Source: JBBQNY01 sp038255255 (GTDB taxonomy: Bacteria; Pseudomonadota; Gammaproteobacteria; Xanthomonadales; Ahniellaceae). From it: 56,749 nt of DNA. Below, piece after piece: positions 15,242 through 23,597 of this stretch (the first letter of the stretch is position 1; each line of letters begins with the position of its first letter). A program made the translations under genes and the position numbers. The notes under the pieces are model-generated. The model was given only the letters and a program-made list of their open reading frames with translations, ran no database searches and was not told where the DNA came from. The stretch covers positions 1 to 56,749 of the forward strand of contig JBBSLL010000016.1 of the NCBI GenBank assembly GCA_038255255.1, in the 5' to 3' direction.

Positions 15242-18200
15242 ATGAAGCGTATGTTGATCAACGCGACTCAGCGCGAAGAGTTGCGCGTGGCCATCGTCGA
15301 AGGCCAGGCACTGTTCGATCTCGACATCGAGACGCTGGCCAAGGAACAGAAGAAGGCAAACATCTACAAGGGCCGTATCACCCGCGTCGAGCCCAGCCTC
15401 GAAGCGGCCTTCGTCGATTACGGCGGCGAGCGGCACGGATTCCTGCCGCTCAAGGAGATCGCCCGCGAATACTTCGCTGATGGGCAGGATCCCAACAAGG
15501 TCGGCATCCGCGAACTGATCCGCGAAGGCCAGTCCATCGTCGTACAGGTCGACAAGGAAGAGCGCGGCAACAAGGGCGCGGCGCTGACGACCTTCATCTC
15601 GCTCGCTGGCCGCTATCTCGTGCTGATGCCGAACAACCCGCGTGCGGGTGGCGTTTCGCGGCGCATCGAGGGCGAGGATCGGCAAAACCTCAAGGAAACG
15701 CTCGATCAGCTCAACGTGCCCGACGAGATGGGCATCATCATCCGCACCGCGGGCCTCGGCCTCAAGGTCGACGAATTGCAGTGGGACCTCGACTATCTGG
15801 TCCAGGTGTGGAAAGCCATTGCCGATGCCGCGCTGTCGAAACCAGCCCCCTTCCTGATCTATCAGGAATCGCGGCTCATCATCCGGGCCCTGCGCGATTA
15901 CCTGCGCAGCGACGTCGCCGAGGTGCTCATCGACTCGCCGGAACTGCTCGAGGAAGCGCGGGAATTCATGCAGCAGGTCATGCCGCAAAGCCTGCGCAAG
16001 CTCAAGCTTTACCAGGATTCGGTACCGCTTTTCTCGCGCTACCAGATCGAGTCGCAAATCGAGAATGCGCACGAGCGCACCGTACGCCTGCCCTCCGGCG
16101 GGTCGATGGTCATCGATCGCGGCGAAGCGCTGACTGCGATCGATATCAACTCGGCGCGCGCCACCAAGGGCAGCGACATCGAGGAGACCGCTTTCAACAC
16201 GAACCGCGAAGCCGCGGTTGAGATCGCGCGGCAACTGCGCATCCGCGACCTCGGTGGCCTGGTGGTGATCGACTTCATCGACATGGAAAGCGGGCGCCAC
16301 CAGCGCGAAGTCGAGGATGCACTGAAGGACGCCCTGCAGGCGGATCGCGCGCGCGTCCAGGTCGGGCGCATCTCGCGCTTCGGGCTGCTCGAGATGTCCC
16401 GCCAGCGCCTGCGTCCCGCGCTCGGCGAGGCGGCGCAGAAGATCTGCCCGCGTTGCGATGGCCATGGCCACATCCGCAGCATCGATTCGCTGGCGCTCTC
16501 GATCCTGCGCCTGATCGAAGAAGAGGCGATGAAGGACAACACCGGCGAAGTGCTGGTGCAGGCACCGCCGGATGTCGCCAACTATTTGCTCAATGAAAAG
16601 CGTCGCGCGATCGCCGACATCGAGCTTCGGCACGAAGCGCCCGTAGTGGTGGTCGCCGACCACCATCTCGAGACGCCGCACTATGAAGTCCGGCGCCTGC
16701 GCGAGTCGGAGATTCCGGAACACGCCAAGCGCAGCTACGAGCGCATCACCGAAGTCCAGCCCGTGTTGGCCCCCATGCCACAAGGCAATGCGGCACCGGG
16801 CGAAGCCGCCATGGTGTCGCGCATTTCCCCGCAGGGACCGGCGCCCGCACGCCCCGAATTCTCCGAGCCAGAGGAAATGGCTGCGCCTGCAGCGGCTCCG
16901 ATGGCGGCTGGAGGGTTCTGGGCCTGGTTCAAGCGCACATTCAGTGCTGATGGCGGGAAGGCCGTCCGCCCTGCGGATGCATCCGCTGTGACCTCGTCTG
17001 CTTCGGCCAGAAGCGGCGCTGCCGCGCATTCCGGGTCGCGTGACGGGAGGGCGAACCGCGACGGCGAAGCCCGACGTGGGCGCGGCGACAATCGTCGCGG
17101 CCGCGACGGCGCCGAGAGAGGCAGGTCTCCCCGCGAAGGCCGGGAGGTCCGCGACCAGAAGGGCGGAAAAGCGCGCCAGGAGCCACGCAACGAAACTCGT
17201 GCGGCCAAGTCCGAGCCGCGCGGGGATGTGGGCCGTGAGCGCGACAGTGGTGGCCGCAAGCGTGGCGCTGGCTCGGGCGAGAAGCGAACCGCTGCTTCAC
17301 CAGCAATGGACCCGACGAGCAATGCGCCGAGCGCGATGCCCGACGAAACTGCGGCCTTGCTGGTGACCGCTGGGGCAATGGGCAATGTCGAGAACGACGC
17401 TCCACAACCCACTGACGTGGGCGCCGAAGTCGCTTCCCGCAACCGACGACGTGGACGGCGCGGCGGGCGGCGGCGGCGGAAGTCAGGGCCCGACGGCACG
17501 CCGTTGGCCAGCGAGTCCCAGGACCAGGTTTCACTCCAGACGGGGGACGATTCGCACGACCTGGCGGGCGTCGAAACCGAAGTTGCGTCGCCTGCGCCCC
17601 GCCGGCAAAACGGTGCGGCGTCGCCACACCCCGCCGTGATGCCAGTTGCGGCAAGAGATTTGGAAAGTCGTGCCAACGACGAGCCTGTCACTGCGCAGCC
17701 ACCGGGTCTGGCCACGTCGAATGTGCCGGACAGCAGCGGGACAGTGCCCTCTGCGGGCTTTGCCACAGCTGCGGCCGGGGACAATTCCACTCCGATCGCC
17801 GCATCTGCGCACCTCGATATGCCGACCGACGCAGCGCGGCCCGGGGCAATAAAGGCTTCCGAATCCGCAGCGACGAACGTCCGCGACGCCCTTTCGGCGT
17901 CCGCAGTTGCTCCAATCGAACCTGCCGCGCAGGAGCGCTCACCGCCCACTCCGGCCCGAGCGCCAGAGTCGGTCGGAGTCCGCGTCAGTGCTGCCCCGGT
18001 CGAAAGCACTTCGACGACCACGGCCAGCGCTGGCATGACGACTGTGCCATCGCCGAATCGGGCGCCGCCTGCGGCAGCTCCGGCAGTCAGCGCTCCCGCG
18101 CAGGTCAACTCGCCACCACCCGCTCCGCATACGGCTGCGCCGGTGAACTCGCCATCGCCCCTTGCAGCCACGCCGAGCGCACCAACGACATTGGTTCCGA

Positions 18201-18760
18201 CAGCTGCGACAACTGCGACAGCTGCGACACCTCCGACAGCTGCGACAGCTGCGACACCTCCGACAGCTCCGACACCTGCGACAGCTTCGGATCGCACCGC
18301 ACCACCTCGTGCATCCGAAGGCGCGGCCACGGTGTCCGCCACGGGCCACGCGACGTCGCCTTCCAATCCCGTTTCGGAGTCACCCCGAGGGCAGTCAGAC
18401 CCGACGCCAGCGGTATCCGTGACGACGCCGAGCACGAGACCTGCGCAAGTCGCCCTGCCCCCAGTTGCCGCCAGAACGGCAACTGCCTTCCCGGCCGCAA
18501 ACCCGTCGGCGACAGCTCCTCGACAACCGCAGCTGCTGGACCCGGCACCGATCCGGCGGGAAGTTGCGCCGACGCCTGGCTCGACTCCGCCTGCTTCGAC
18601 ACCGCTTGGCTCGGCGCCCGCAGCCTCGGCAACGCTCGTCCCGGCTGCACCGTCGCCCGCCGGCCCGGCGGCTCCGTCGCTCGCTTCCCAGCCTGCAGTC
18701 AGTCCCCCGACGGCGGCACTGCCCGTTCCCCGGAGCGCGGAGCCTTCAAGCGACGTTTGA
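15242..18760 (+). CDS. rne: Ribonuclease E
   Basis: A 1172-residue endoribonuclease, the core of the RNA degradosome and a processor of rRNA and tRNA. The catalytic half (1-530) has the S1 domain, catalytic aspartates in AIDINSARAT (about 303) and VIDFIDME (about 346), and the Zn-link CPRCDGHG at about 404-407, all at the E. coli positions. The ATG at 15242 starts the conserved MKRMLINATQ. The rest (about 640 residues) is disordered: an Arg-rich part near 600-690 and a second Arg/Gly cluster near 740, likely RNA-binding, then a Pro/Ala/Thr/Ser tail with a 9-bp DNA repeat (18198-18287). Length is large even for RNase E. Confidence 0.97.
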   Translation: MKRMLINATQREELRVAIVEGQALFDLDIETLAKEQKKANIYKGRITRVEPSLEAAFVDYGGERHGFLPLKEIAREYFADGQDPNKVGIRELIREGQSIVVQVDKEERGNKGAALTTFISLAGRYLVLMPNNPRAGGVSRRIEGEDRQNLKETLDQLNVPDEMGIIIRTAGLGLKVDELQWDLDYLVQVWKAIADAALSKPAPFLIYQESRLIIRALRDYLRSDVAEVLIDSPELLEEAREFMQQVMPQSLRKLKLYQDSVPLFSRYQIESQIENAHERTVRLPSGGSMVIDRGEALTAIDINSARATKGSDIEETAFNTNREAAVEIARQLRIRDLGGLVVIDFIDMESGRHQREVEDALKDALQADRARVQVGRISRFGLLEMSRQRLRPALGEAAQKICPRCDGHGHIRSIDSLALSILRLIEEEAMKDNTGEVLVQAPPDVANYLLNEKRRAIADIELRHEAPVVVVADHHLETPHYEVRRLRESEIPEHAKRSYERITEVQPVLAPMPQGNAAPGEAAMVSRISPQGPAPARPEFSEPEEMAAPAAAPMAAGGFWAWFKRTFSADGGKAVRPADASAVTSSASARSGAAAHSGSRDGRANRDGEARRGRGDNRRGRDGAERGRSPREGREVRDQKGGKARQEPRNETRAAKSEPRGDVGRERDSGGRKRGAGSGEKRTAASPAMDPTSNAPSAMPDETAALLVTAGAMGNVENDAPQPTDVGAEVASRNRRRGRRGGRRRRKSGPDGTPLASESQDQVSLQTGDDSHDLAGVETEVASPAPRRQNGAASPHPAVMPVAARDLESRANDEPVTAQPPGLATSNVPDSSGTVPSAGFATAAAGDNSTPIAASAHLDMPTDAARPGAIKASESAATNVRDALSASAVAPIEPAAQERSPPTPARAPESVGVRVSAAPVESTSTTTASAGMTTVPSPNRAPPAAAPAVSAPAQVNSPPPAPHTAAPVNSPSPLAATPSAPTTLVPTAATTATAATPPTAATAATPPTAPTPATASDRTAPPRASEGAATVSATGHATSPSNPVSESPRGQSDPTPAVSVTTPSTRPAQVALPPVAARTATAFPAANPSATAPRQPQLLDPAPIRREVAPTPGSTPPASTPLGSAPAASATLVPAAPSPAGPAAPSLASQPAVSPPTAALPVPRSAEPSSDV
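18198..18287 (+). repeat. Ten tandem 9-bp units inside rne
   Basis: Ten units of CGACA(G/A/C)CT(G/C/T) type, for example CGACAGCTG and CGACACCTC, run without interruption and encode Thr-Ala-Ala and Thr-Pro-Pro triplets in the disordered RNase E tail. Being a multiple of three, unit gain or loss would not shift the frame. Confidence 0.9.
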
Positions 18761-18830
18761 CTTGCGGTGAGGGAGTAAACGGTCGATCAGTCAAGCGGCC
18801 GTCGACTGGCAGGTTCAGTAGAGGTACGAA

Positions 18831-18864
18831 GCGAGCGTTTGCTGGCACTCCAGCAAACGCTCGC
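18831..18864. repeat. Perfect 15-bp stem-loop between convergent rne and wecA
   Basis: GCGAGCGTTTGCTGG (18831-18845), loop CACT, then the exact complement CCAGCAAACGCTCGC (18850-18864). No T-run flanks it on either strand, so a classical intrinsic terminator is not supported. It may be a REP-type element or an RNA-stabilising or Rho-assisting 3' structure for both genes. Confidence 0.75.
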
Positions 18865-18909
18865 CCCTCCAGCGGGGGAGTCCTTCTGGACCCCGCCCGT
18901 TTGGTCGCA

Positions 18910-19998
18910 TCAGTCCCTGGCGAGTACCGGGTGGCGTAGTGCAGCCCGGAGTCGGCGAAGACGCGAGACAGCGTGATCGCGGTCGAACATGAAGGCGAAG
19001 TGCCCGGCCAGCAGCCCCAGGAAGGCGACGAACAGCATCCAGTCCGGCATTCCGTAGTTCGACGCAAGGATGGCAGCGCCGCCCAATGTAACGGCGGTGC
19101 CCATGAGGGCCATCGAGATCCCACCGTGCGTGTAGCCGGCTTCCTGCATCAGGTGATGGAGATGCTGGCGATCGGCCGCAAACGGGGAATCGCCGCGCAA
19201 CAGGCGCCTCGCGATCATGACCAGGCAATCGATCAGCGGAACTGCCACGATCCAGGGCGCCAGCATCGCCGGCACGGCCGTGGCGCTCGACTGGGTCACG
19301 CGTATCGCGGCCCAGCAGATGGCGAATCCGAGGAATGCGCTGCCCGCATTGCCCATGAACACCTTTGCGCTGCGCTGCCAGGGAAAGCGAAAGTTGAACG
19401 CGAGGAACGCGATGACGACGCCAATCAACGGCATCATGAGGCCCACCATCACCGTGTGGCCCGAGGAAGCGGCGAGCAGGGCGAGCAACACCAGCGACAC
19501 GAGGGTCAACCCGCCTGCCAAGCCATCGACACCATCGACCATGTTCACCGCGTTGATGAGGCCCACTACGGCGAAAACCGTGAACGCCACGCCGAAGGGA
19601 CCGAGGTTGACGACTCCGTTGCCGAACAACTCGCCCAACTGCAGGAGGCGTACGTCTCCGATGTGCAACATGGCGAGCGCGGCCAGGATCTGGGCCCCGA
19701 TGCGCGACCACCACGGAAGATCCATGCGGTCATCAAGCACTCCGATCAGGGTTACGATCCCTGCGCCCACACCGAAGGCCGCAAATGAAGGCGGTGGGTC
19801 GAGCATCAGGAATCCGATCGCCACGGCAGCGAACCACATGGCGATACCGCCAGCGACCGGAGTGGCCGCGATGTGCAGTTTGCGACCCCCCGGTTGATCG
19901 ACCATGCCGAACGCATGGCTCACCGGAATCAGCACGAGGATCAGGAACCATGCTGCCAAGCCCGCTGCCAGAAGCGGAGCAAACGTTGAGAAATTCAT
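18910..19998 (-). CDS. wecA: Undecaprenyl-phosphate GlcNAc-1-phosphate transferase (WecA/MraY family)
   Basis: A 362-residue polytopic inner-membrane enzyme of about 10-11 segments. It moves a sugar-1-phosphate from a UDP-sugar to undecaprenyl phosphate, starting O-antigen or other polysaccharide chains. Motifs: LIGVLDDRMDLPWW (the DD pair), NAVNMVDGVDGLAGG, FMGNAGSAFLGF and DRQHLHHLMQEAGY (HLHH, WecA-type). ATG at 19998 is preferred since the signal-anchor begins there; two upstream starts add polar residues. No glycan cluster surrounds it, so the exact sugar is unproven. C-terminal residues are Arg-rich. Confidence 0.9.
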   Translation of the reverse strand: MNFSTFAPLLAAGLAAWFLILVLIPVSHAFGMVDQPGGRKLHIAATPVAGGIAMWFAAVAIGFLMLDPPPSFAAFGVGAGIVTLIGVLDDRMDLPWWSRIGAQILAALAMLHIGDVRLLQLGELFGNGVVNLGPFGVAFTVFAVVGLINAVNMVDGVDGLAGGLTLVSLVLLALLAASSGHTVMVGLMMPLIGVVIAFLAFNFRFPWQRSAKVFMGNAGSAFLGFAICWAAIRVTQSSATAVPAMLAPWIVAVPLIDCLVMIARRLLRGDSPFAADRQHLHHLMQEAGYTHGGISMALMGTAVTLGGAAILASNYGMPDWMLFVAFLGLLAGHFAFMFDRDHAVSRLRRLRAALRHPVLARD

Positions 19999-20104
19999 TG
20001 AACTGACCAGTGAGTCCTGCGGTTCCCTTGCGCGCACCATAGCGCTTGATTCTGAAATCAAGTGACGCTTAGTAGCAGCAGTTCATGGATCAGTCACGCG
20101 CCCA

Positions 20105-20133
20105 TTGCAGGCGTGTGCAGCTCTACATATACT
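20105..20133 (+). promoter_or_regulatory. Sigma-70-like promoter for rpmJ
   Basis: TTGCAG (20105-20110), a 17-bp spacer and TATACT (20128-20133), about 42 bp before the ATG. It is one of the best promoter matches in the window. No Zur-like palindrome (GTTATANNATAAC type) overlaps it. Confidence 0.6.
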
Positions 20134-20175
20134 AGCGGACTTTTTCACGCGGGTTGACCCGCACCCGGAGCCAGC

Positions 20176-20301
20176 ATGAAAGTCCTCTCTTCGCTCAAAT
20201 CCGCCAAGTCGCGCCACCGTGATTGCAAGATCGTCCGCCGACGCGGCAAGGTCTTCGTGATTTGCAAGAGCAATCCACGCTTCAAGGCGCGTCAACGCTG
20301 A
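20176..20301 (+). CDS. rpmJ: 50S ribosomal protein L36, zinc-free type
   Basis: A 41-residue L36 of the YkgO type (MKVLSSLKSAKSRHRDC start, CKSNPRFKARQR end). Zinc-binding L36 has three Cys and one His in a ribbon; here only Cys17 and Cys30 remain, so zinc binding is not expected. In E. coli this type replaces the zinc form during zinc shortage. Xanthomonadales, as I recall, carry this type as their usual L36. GGAG is 5 bases before the ATG. It has its own promoter and terminator, so it is a single-gene unit outside the ribosomal protein operons. Confidence 0.95.
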   Translation: MKVLSSLKSAKSRHRDCKIVRRRGKVFVICKSNPRFKARQR

Positions 20302-20307
20302 GTGGGC

Positions 20308-20335
20308 GAGCCGCTCTCGAGAGCGGCTCCGTTTT
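20308..20335 (+). terminator. Intrinsic terminator of rpmJ
   Basis: A perfect palindrome GAGCCGCTCTCGAGAGCGGCTC (20308-20329 in two halves of 11 bases) is followed by CGTTTTC, 6 bp after the rpmJ stop. Confidence 0.8.
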
Positions 20336-20377
20336 CGAACTCTCCTGACCGCTGTTGCCTGCCGCGCGCAGCACCAG

Positions 20378-21595
20378 TCAGCGCTGGCGGAAAAGTCCGA
20401 TCTGCGTAGCAATCGAGGCCCCTGGGAAAACGGTCGAAACCTCGCTGTCACCCATTCTCTTCGACAGCGCTTCGGCCAGCACGGTCCGGTAGTCGAGCGT
20501 CACGTCCAGGTCGCCCTGTACGAGTTGCGATGCCGCCAGTCCGGGGAAATCCCCGAACACGCGCCCCCCGATCACGCCGCCTCCCATCACGAACATTGCG
20601 GACGCGGCGCCGTGGTCGGTACCAAGCGATCCGTTCTCCCCGGCCCGCCTGCCGAATTCCGTCATCGTAAGCACGTTGACCGAACCCATCCGCGTTCCGA
20701 GATCTGCGTCGAAGGCAGCCAGGGAGCGCGCCAGCTCGTCCAGCAGCGACTGGAGCTGGGCTGCTTCCGCGTTGTGATGGTCCCATCCGCCGAGGTCGAC
20801 GCCAACGACTTCCAGTCCGATCTCCGCCTTGATCAATCGCGCCACATCGGCCATCTGTTCGCCAAACGCAGTGGCCGGATATTGCGCACCGTTTTGCACA
20901 GGCGCATTCGCCGCATTTGCGGCGCGCAGGACGCCAAGCGCATCCAGCGTGCTCATAGCATTGAGCGACTGCGGCGAAGCATCGGCATAAAGACCGGCGA
21001 GCGTGGCCTCGCGTTGGTCGGGCCTCTGCGAATTCGTCGAGGTGGCAAAACTCTCGATGCTCTGTATCCCGATCACCGGCTGCAGGCCCCGGAAGGAAGA
21101 GGGCACTGACTTGCCCACCGCCATCCCCTGGAAGGGATTGCCGTTCGACACGACCTCCAGATGCCGGTTGACCCAGCCATCCGTGATGCTCGGCGTTTCC
21201 AGACTGGCGCGCTCCACGCGGTCCTGGCATTCGAAGTGTGAGCGGCTCGCCTGTTCGAGCCCGACCGCGTGGACGAGGGCGAGCTTGCCGGAGGCGTAGA
21301 GAGGCTGCAGCGGCGAAAGCGCCGGGTGCAATCCGAAGCGACCGTCCAGATCGATCGCCGCGCCCGTGCCACTGCCGGGCCTGGGAATGGCGATGTGCGG
21401 CCGCAAACGGTAGTAATCCGGATCAGCGTGCGGCACCACCACGTTGAGGCCATCCATGCCGCCGCGCAGGAACACCACGACCAACGTATCGCGCGCGCCG
21501 CTTGCATCCTGCGCGAATGCGAGGCGCGGCTGGGTCGCTGCAACCGCTGCAGCGGCGCCGGCAAACTTGAGGAAATCGCGACGCGGGCTTTGCAT
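20378..21595 (-). CDS. DUF1501 family protein with Tat signal
   Basis: A 405-residue exported protein. Residues 1-28 form a Tat signal (RRDFLKFAG, then an Ala-rich hydrophobic stretch ending AFA). The body matches the DUF1501/alkaline-phosphatase-like fold: LVVVFLRGGMDGLNVVVP, GWDHHN and TEFGRRAGENGSLGTDHG, where Asp and His residues look like metal ligands. The fold suggests sulfatase- or phosphatase-type chemistry, but no substrate is known. It follows the DUF1800 gene after 10 bp on the same strand; the two families are almost always neighbours. Confidence 0.88.
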   Translation of the reverse strand: MQSPRRDFLKFAGAAAAVAATQPRLAFAQDASGARDTLVVVFLRGGMDGLNVVVPHADPDYYRLRPHIAIPRPGSGTGAAIDLDGRFGLHPALSPLQPLYASGKLALVHAVGLEQASRSHFECQDRVERASLETPSITDGWVNRHLEVVSNGNPFQGMAVGKSVPSSFRGLQPVIGIQSIESFATSTNSQRPDQREATLAGLYADASPQSLNAMSTLDALGVLRAANAANAPVQNGAQYPATAFGEQMADVARLIKAEIGLEVVGVDLGGWDHHNAEAAQLQSLLDELARSLAAFDADLGTRMGSVNVLTMTEFGRRAGENGSLGTDHGAASAMFVMGGGVIGGRVFGDFPGLAASQLVQGDLDVTLDYRTVLAEALSKRMGDSEVSTVFPGASIATQIGLFRQR

Positions 21596-21605
21596 GGTCC
21601 GCTCC

Positions 21606-23129
21606 TCAGCGCGTCATGAAATAAGCGGAAGAAAGCAGCAGGCCCAGCAGGTCGCGACTTCGCTGCAGGAGCACGACCGGATTGAGCGGCTTGTCCGGCG
21701 AACCACCGTCCGCCCCGAAAGCAAGAAGCAATTCCCGATCGGACTCCGCGAGCGGCCGCATCAGCACGTTGGATTCAAGTTGTGCCAACGCTGCACGAAC
21801 CGTTCTCGCTGGCGCGATCAGGCTCGCGACGGAAATGCCCGAACCCGGCGCGAACCCCTGCTCCGCGATGAGCGCCGCCGCGTTCCATCGGGCCAGCGTG
21901 GAACCGGTGTTGAGCCAGTACGCACGCACATCCGGATAGCCGTTGGGTGCCGGCCAGCCGAACGCCTGGTGCGACAGCGCCTCCAGTTGCGCGGAAATTC
22001 CCCGAAGGACTGCCGACGAACCGGTTGATCGAACGGCGCGCAGCGCCGAAATCACGAACTCGGCGGGGCGCTTGAATTTCTGGTCACCAGACGACGCGAA
22101 CTGCGCGGAACCGAACAGGACTCGCAACACTGACTTGATGTCCCCGTTGGTGCGCGTGAATTCCGCGGCCAGCGCGTCGACAAGAGAAGCCGGCGGCGCG
22201 TCGGAAACGAAGCGGCGCGCGAGCTTGGTCGCGATGAGGCGCGCCGTCGATGGATGCGCCGCCAATATGTCCAGGACCCGCACGCCATCCTGTTCGCCGC
22301 CACCGGCCGCAATGTCGACTCCCAGCACCCGCTTGGCACCGTTGTCGTGGAACTGGCTGCGGAAGGCGAACCCGGTCAGCGAATAGTCGATGGTGCGCGC
22401 AAGTCCCCAGCCGGTAAAGCAACGCGCCACCTCCTTGACGTCCATTTCGGTATAGCCGCCGTTGATGCCCAGCGTGTGCAACTCCATCAGCTCGCGCGCG
22501 TAGTTCTCGTTGGGACCGCTCGCGACGTTCGCGAAATTGTCCAGGTAATAAAGCATCGCGGGACTGCGTGCGCTGGCTTGCAACAGGTCGCGGAAATTCC
22601 CGAGCGCGTGCTTGCGCACGACTTCGCGGTCGTCCCATGGCTTGAAATAGGCGAGCTGTGCGGATCCGAGGTCGATGTTGAAGTGGTTGGTCCAGAACTC
22701 GACCATGACCTCGAACAGTTGCCTGGGGCCCAGCAGCTGACGTACGTACGTCGCCGTAATAGTTTCCGCCGCAGCGCGGTAGCGGGGGGCAGGCGGGTTG
22801 GTGTACGCCAGCAACTCCGGCAACGACATCGTCAGGCTGGGGAGCGCTGCCGCCAGCGCGACTTCCAGACCGCCGTCGTTCAAGGCTTCGGGCGCGAGCT
22901 GCTCTTCGATCCAGGCCGCCGGGCCAACGCTGCGGCCGCGGGCCAGCTGATCCTGCCTGACGCCGAAACTCGTGCGCGACTGCAGGAGATAAACCGCGTC
23001 GGGCGCGGGCAGCGCGGCGCCCAGTTTGGACAGCATTGCAGGCGGCGCGGCGCCGACCGGCGCGTGGGAATCAGGATGCGCTCCGGTCAGGAACCCCCGG
23101 CGCGTGGCTTGCCCTCTGGTCGCTTGCAT
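21606..23129 (-). CDS. DUF1800 family protein with incomplete Tat-like leader
   Basis: A 507-residue DUF1800 protein of unknown function, mostly helical. Conserved blocks include TITATYVRQLLGPRQLFEVM, FWTNHFNI, GPNENYARELMELHTLGI, YTEMDVKEVARCFTGW and WPAPNGYPD. ATG at 23129 has GGAG 5 bases upstream; a longer start was discarded. The leader has twin arginines (TRRGFLTG), but what follows (AHPDSHAPVGAAPP) lacks a hydrophobic core, so independent export is doubtful. Upstream partner of the DUF1501 gene in a two-gene operon. Confidence 0.88.
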   Translation of the reverse strand: MQATRGQATRRGFLTGAHPDSHAPVGAAPPAMLSKLGAALPAPDAVYLLQSRTSFGVRQDQLARGRSVGPAAWIEEQLAPEALNDGGLEVALAAALPSLTMSLPELLAYTNPPAPRYRAAAETITATYVRQLLGPRQLFEVMVEFWTNHFNIDLGSAQLAYFKPWDDREVVRKHALGNFRDLLQASARSPAMLYYLDNFANVASGPNENYARELMELHTLGINGGYTEMDVKEVARCFTGWGLARTIDYSLTGFAFRSQFHDNGAKRVLGVDIAAGGGEQDGVRVLDILAAHPSTARLIATKLARRFVSDAPPASLVDALAAEFTRTNGDIKSVLRVLFGSAQFASSGDQKFKRPAEFVISALRAVRSTGSSAVLRGISAQLEALSHQAFGWPAPNGYPDVRAYWLNTGSTLARWNAAALIAEQGFAPGSGISVASLIAPARTVRAALAQLESNVLMRPLAESDRELLLAFGADGGSPDKPLNPVVLLQRSRDLLGLLLSSAYFMTR

Positions 23130-23259
23130 GGAAACTCCGCGGATGCCGTTTTCCCGACATGACGTGCCAACGCACTGGCAGCCAAACGGATGACAGCCTA
23201 CCCCTATCCTCAATCACTTATCTGATCGACAATCGCTCCGACTCTCCTGGAGCTGCCCC

Positions 23260-23592
23260 ATGTCCGCACGTCATCTTTCCCCGATCCTGCTGGCGATGGC
23301 TTTGGCCCTGCCGTTGAATGCGTCAGCCGATACCCTCCTCATCGAGCGGGTGCAGCGCGGTGCCACGGTTGCGAAGCCGCAAAACGGCACGAGCATGTCC
23401 CAGGTTAGATCGAACTTCGGCGCGCCGGTCCGCCAGGTCGGACCCGTCGCCGGTAACAAGCCCCAGCACCCACGCATCACGGGCTGGGTCTACCCGGACT
23501 TCACCGTGTACTTCGAAAAGGAACGCGTGCTCTACAGCGTCCTCAACCAAAGCGCCCCCGAGGAAATCGGCCCGGCGCCGCTGCGCAACTGA
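23260..23592 (+). CDS. Small secreted conserved protein, BamE/SmpA-like
   Basis: A 110-residue protein with a signal peptide (1-23, ending ASA-D). The mature part contains GTSMSQVRSNFGAP, then TGWVYPDFTVYFEKERVLYSVLN. A G-x-S/M-x-x-x-V-x-x-x-F-G-x-P turn followed by a W-x-Y-x-x-x-x-V-Y-F strand pair recalls BamE/SmpA-OmlA folds; this is my comparison and not a verified domain hit. No lipobox is seen, so it should be soluble in the periplasm. It sits 5 bp ahead of aguA. I recall similar small proteins near agmatine deiminase in other gammaproteobacteria, but the function is unknown. Confidence 0.75.
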   Translation: MSARHLSPILLAMALALPLNASADTLLIERVQRGATVAKPQNGTSMSQVRSNFGAPVRQVGPVAGNKPQHPRITGWVYPDFTVYFEKERVLYSVLNQSAPEEIGPAPLRN

Positions 23593-23597
23593 GCGGC

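Noticed and set aside
15071..17029. 652-codon open frame on the minus strand across rne
   Set aside because: It mirrors the conserved RNase E catalytic domain; long antisense frames are expected in GC-rich coding DNA and it has no family-like motifs.
18831..18864. Intrinsic terminator for rne or wecA
   Set aside because: The stem is perfect but there is no T-run on either strand, so it is listed as a stem-loop repeat.
20105..20175. Zur box before rpmJ
   Set aside because: Looked for a GTTATA-NN-TATAAC-type palindrome because L36 is the low-zinc type; only a short CTTGATT/AATCAAG repeat further upstream (about 20045-20063) was found.
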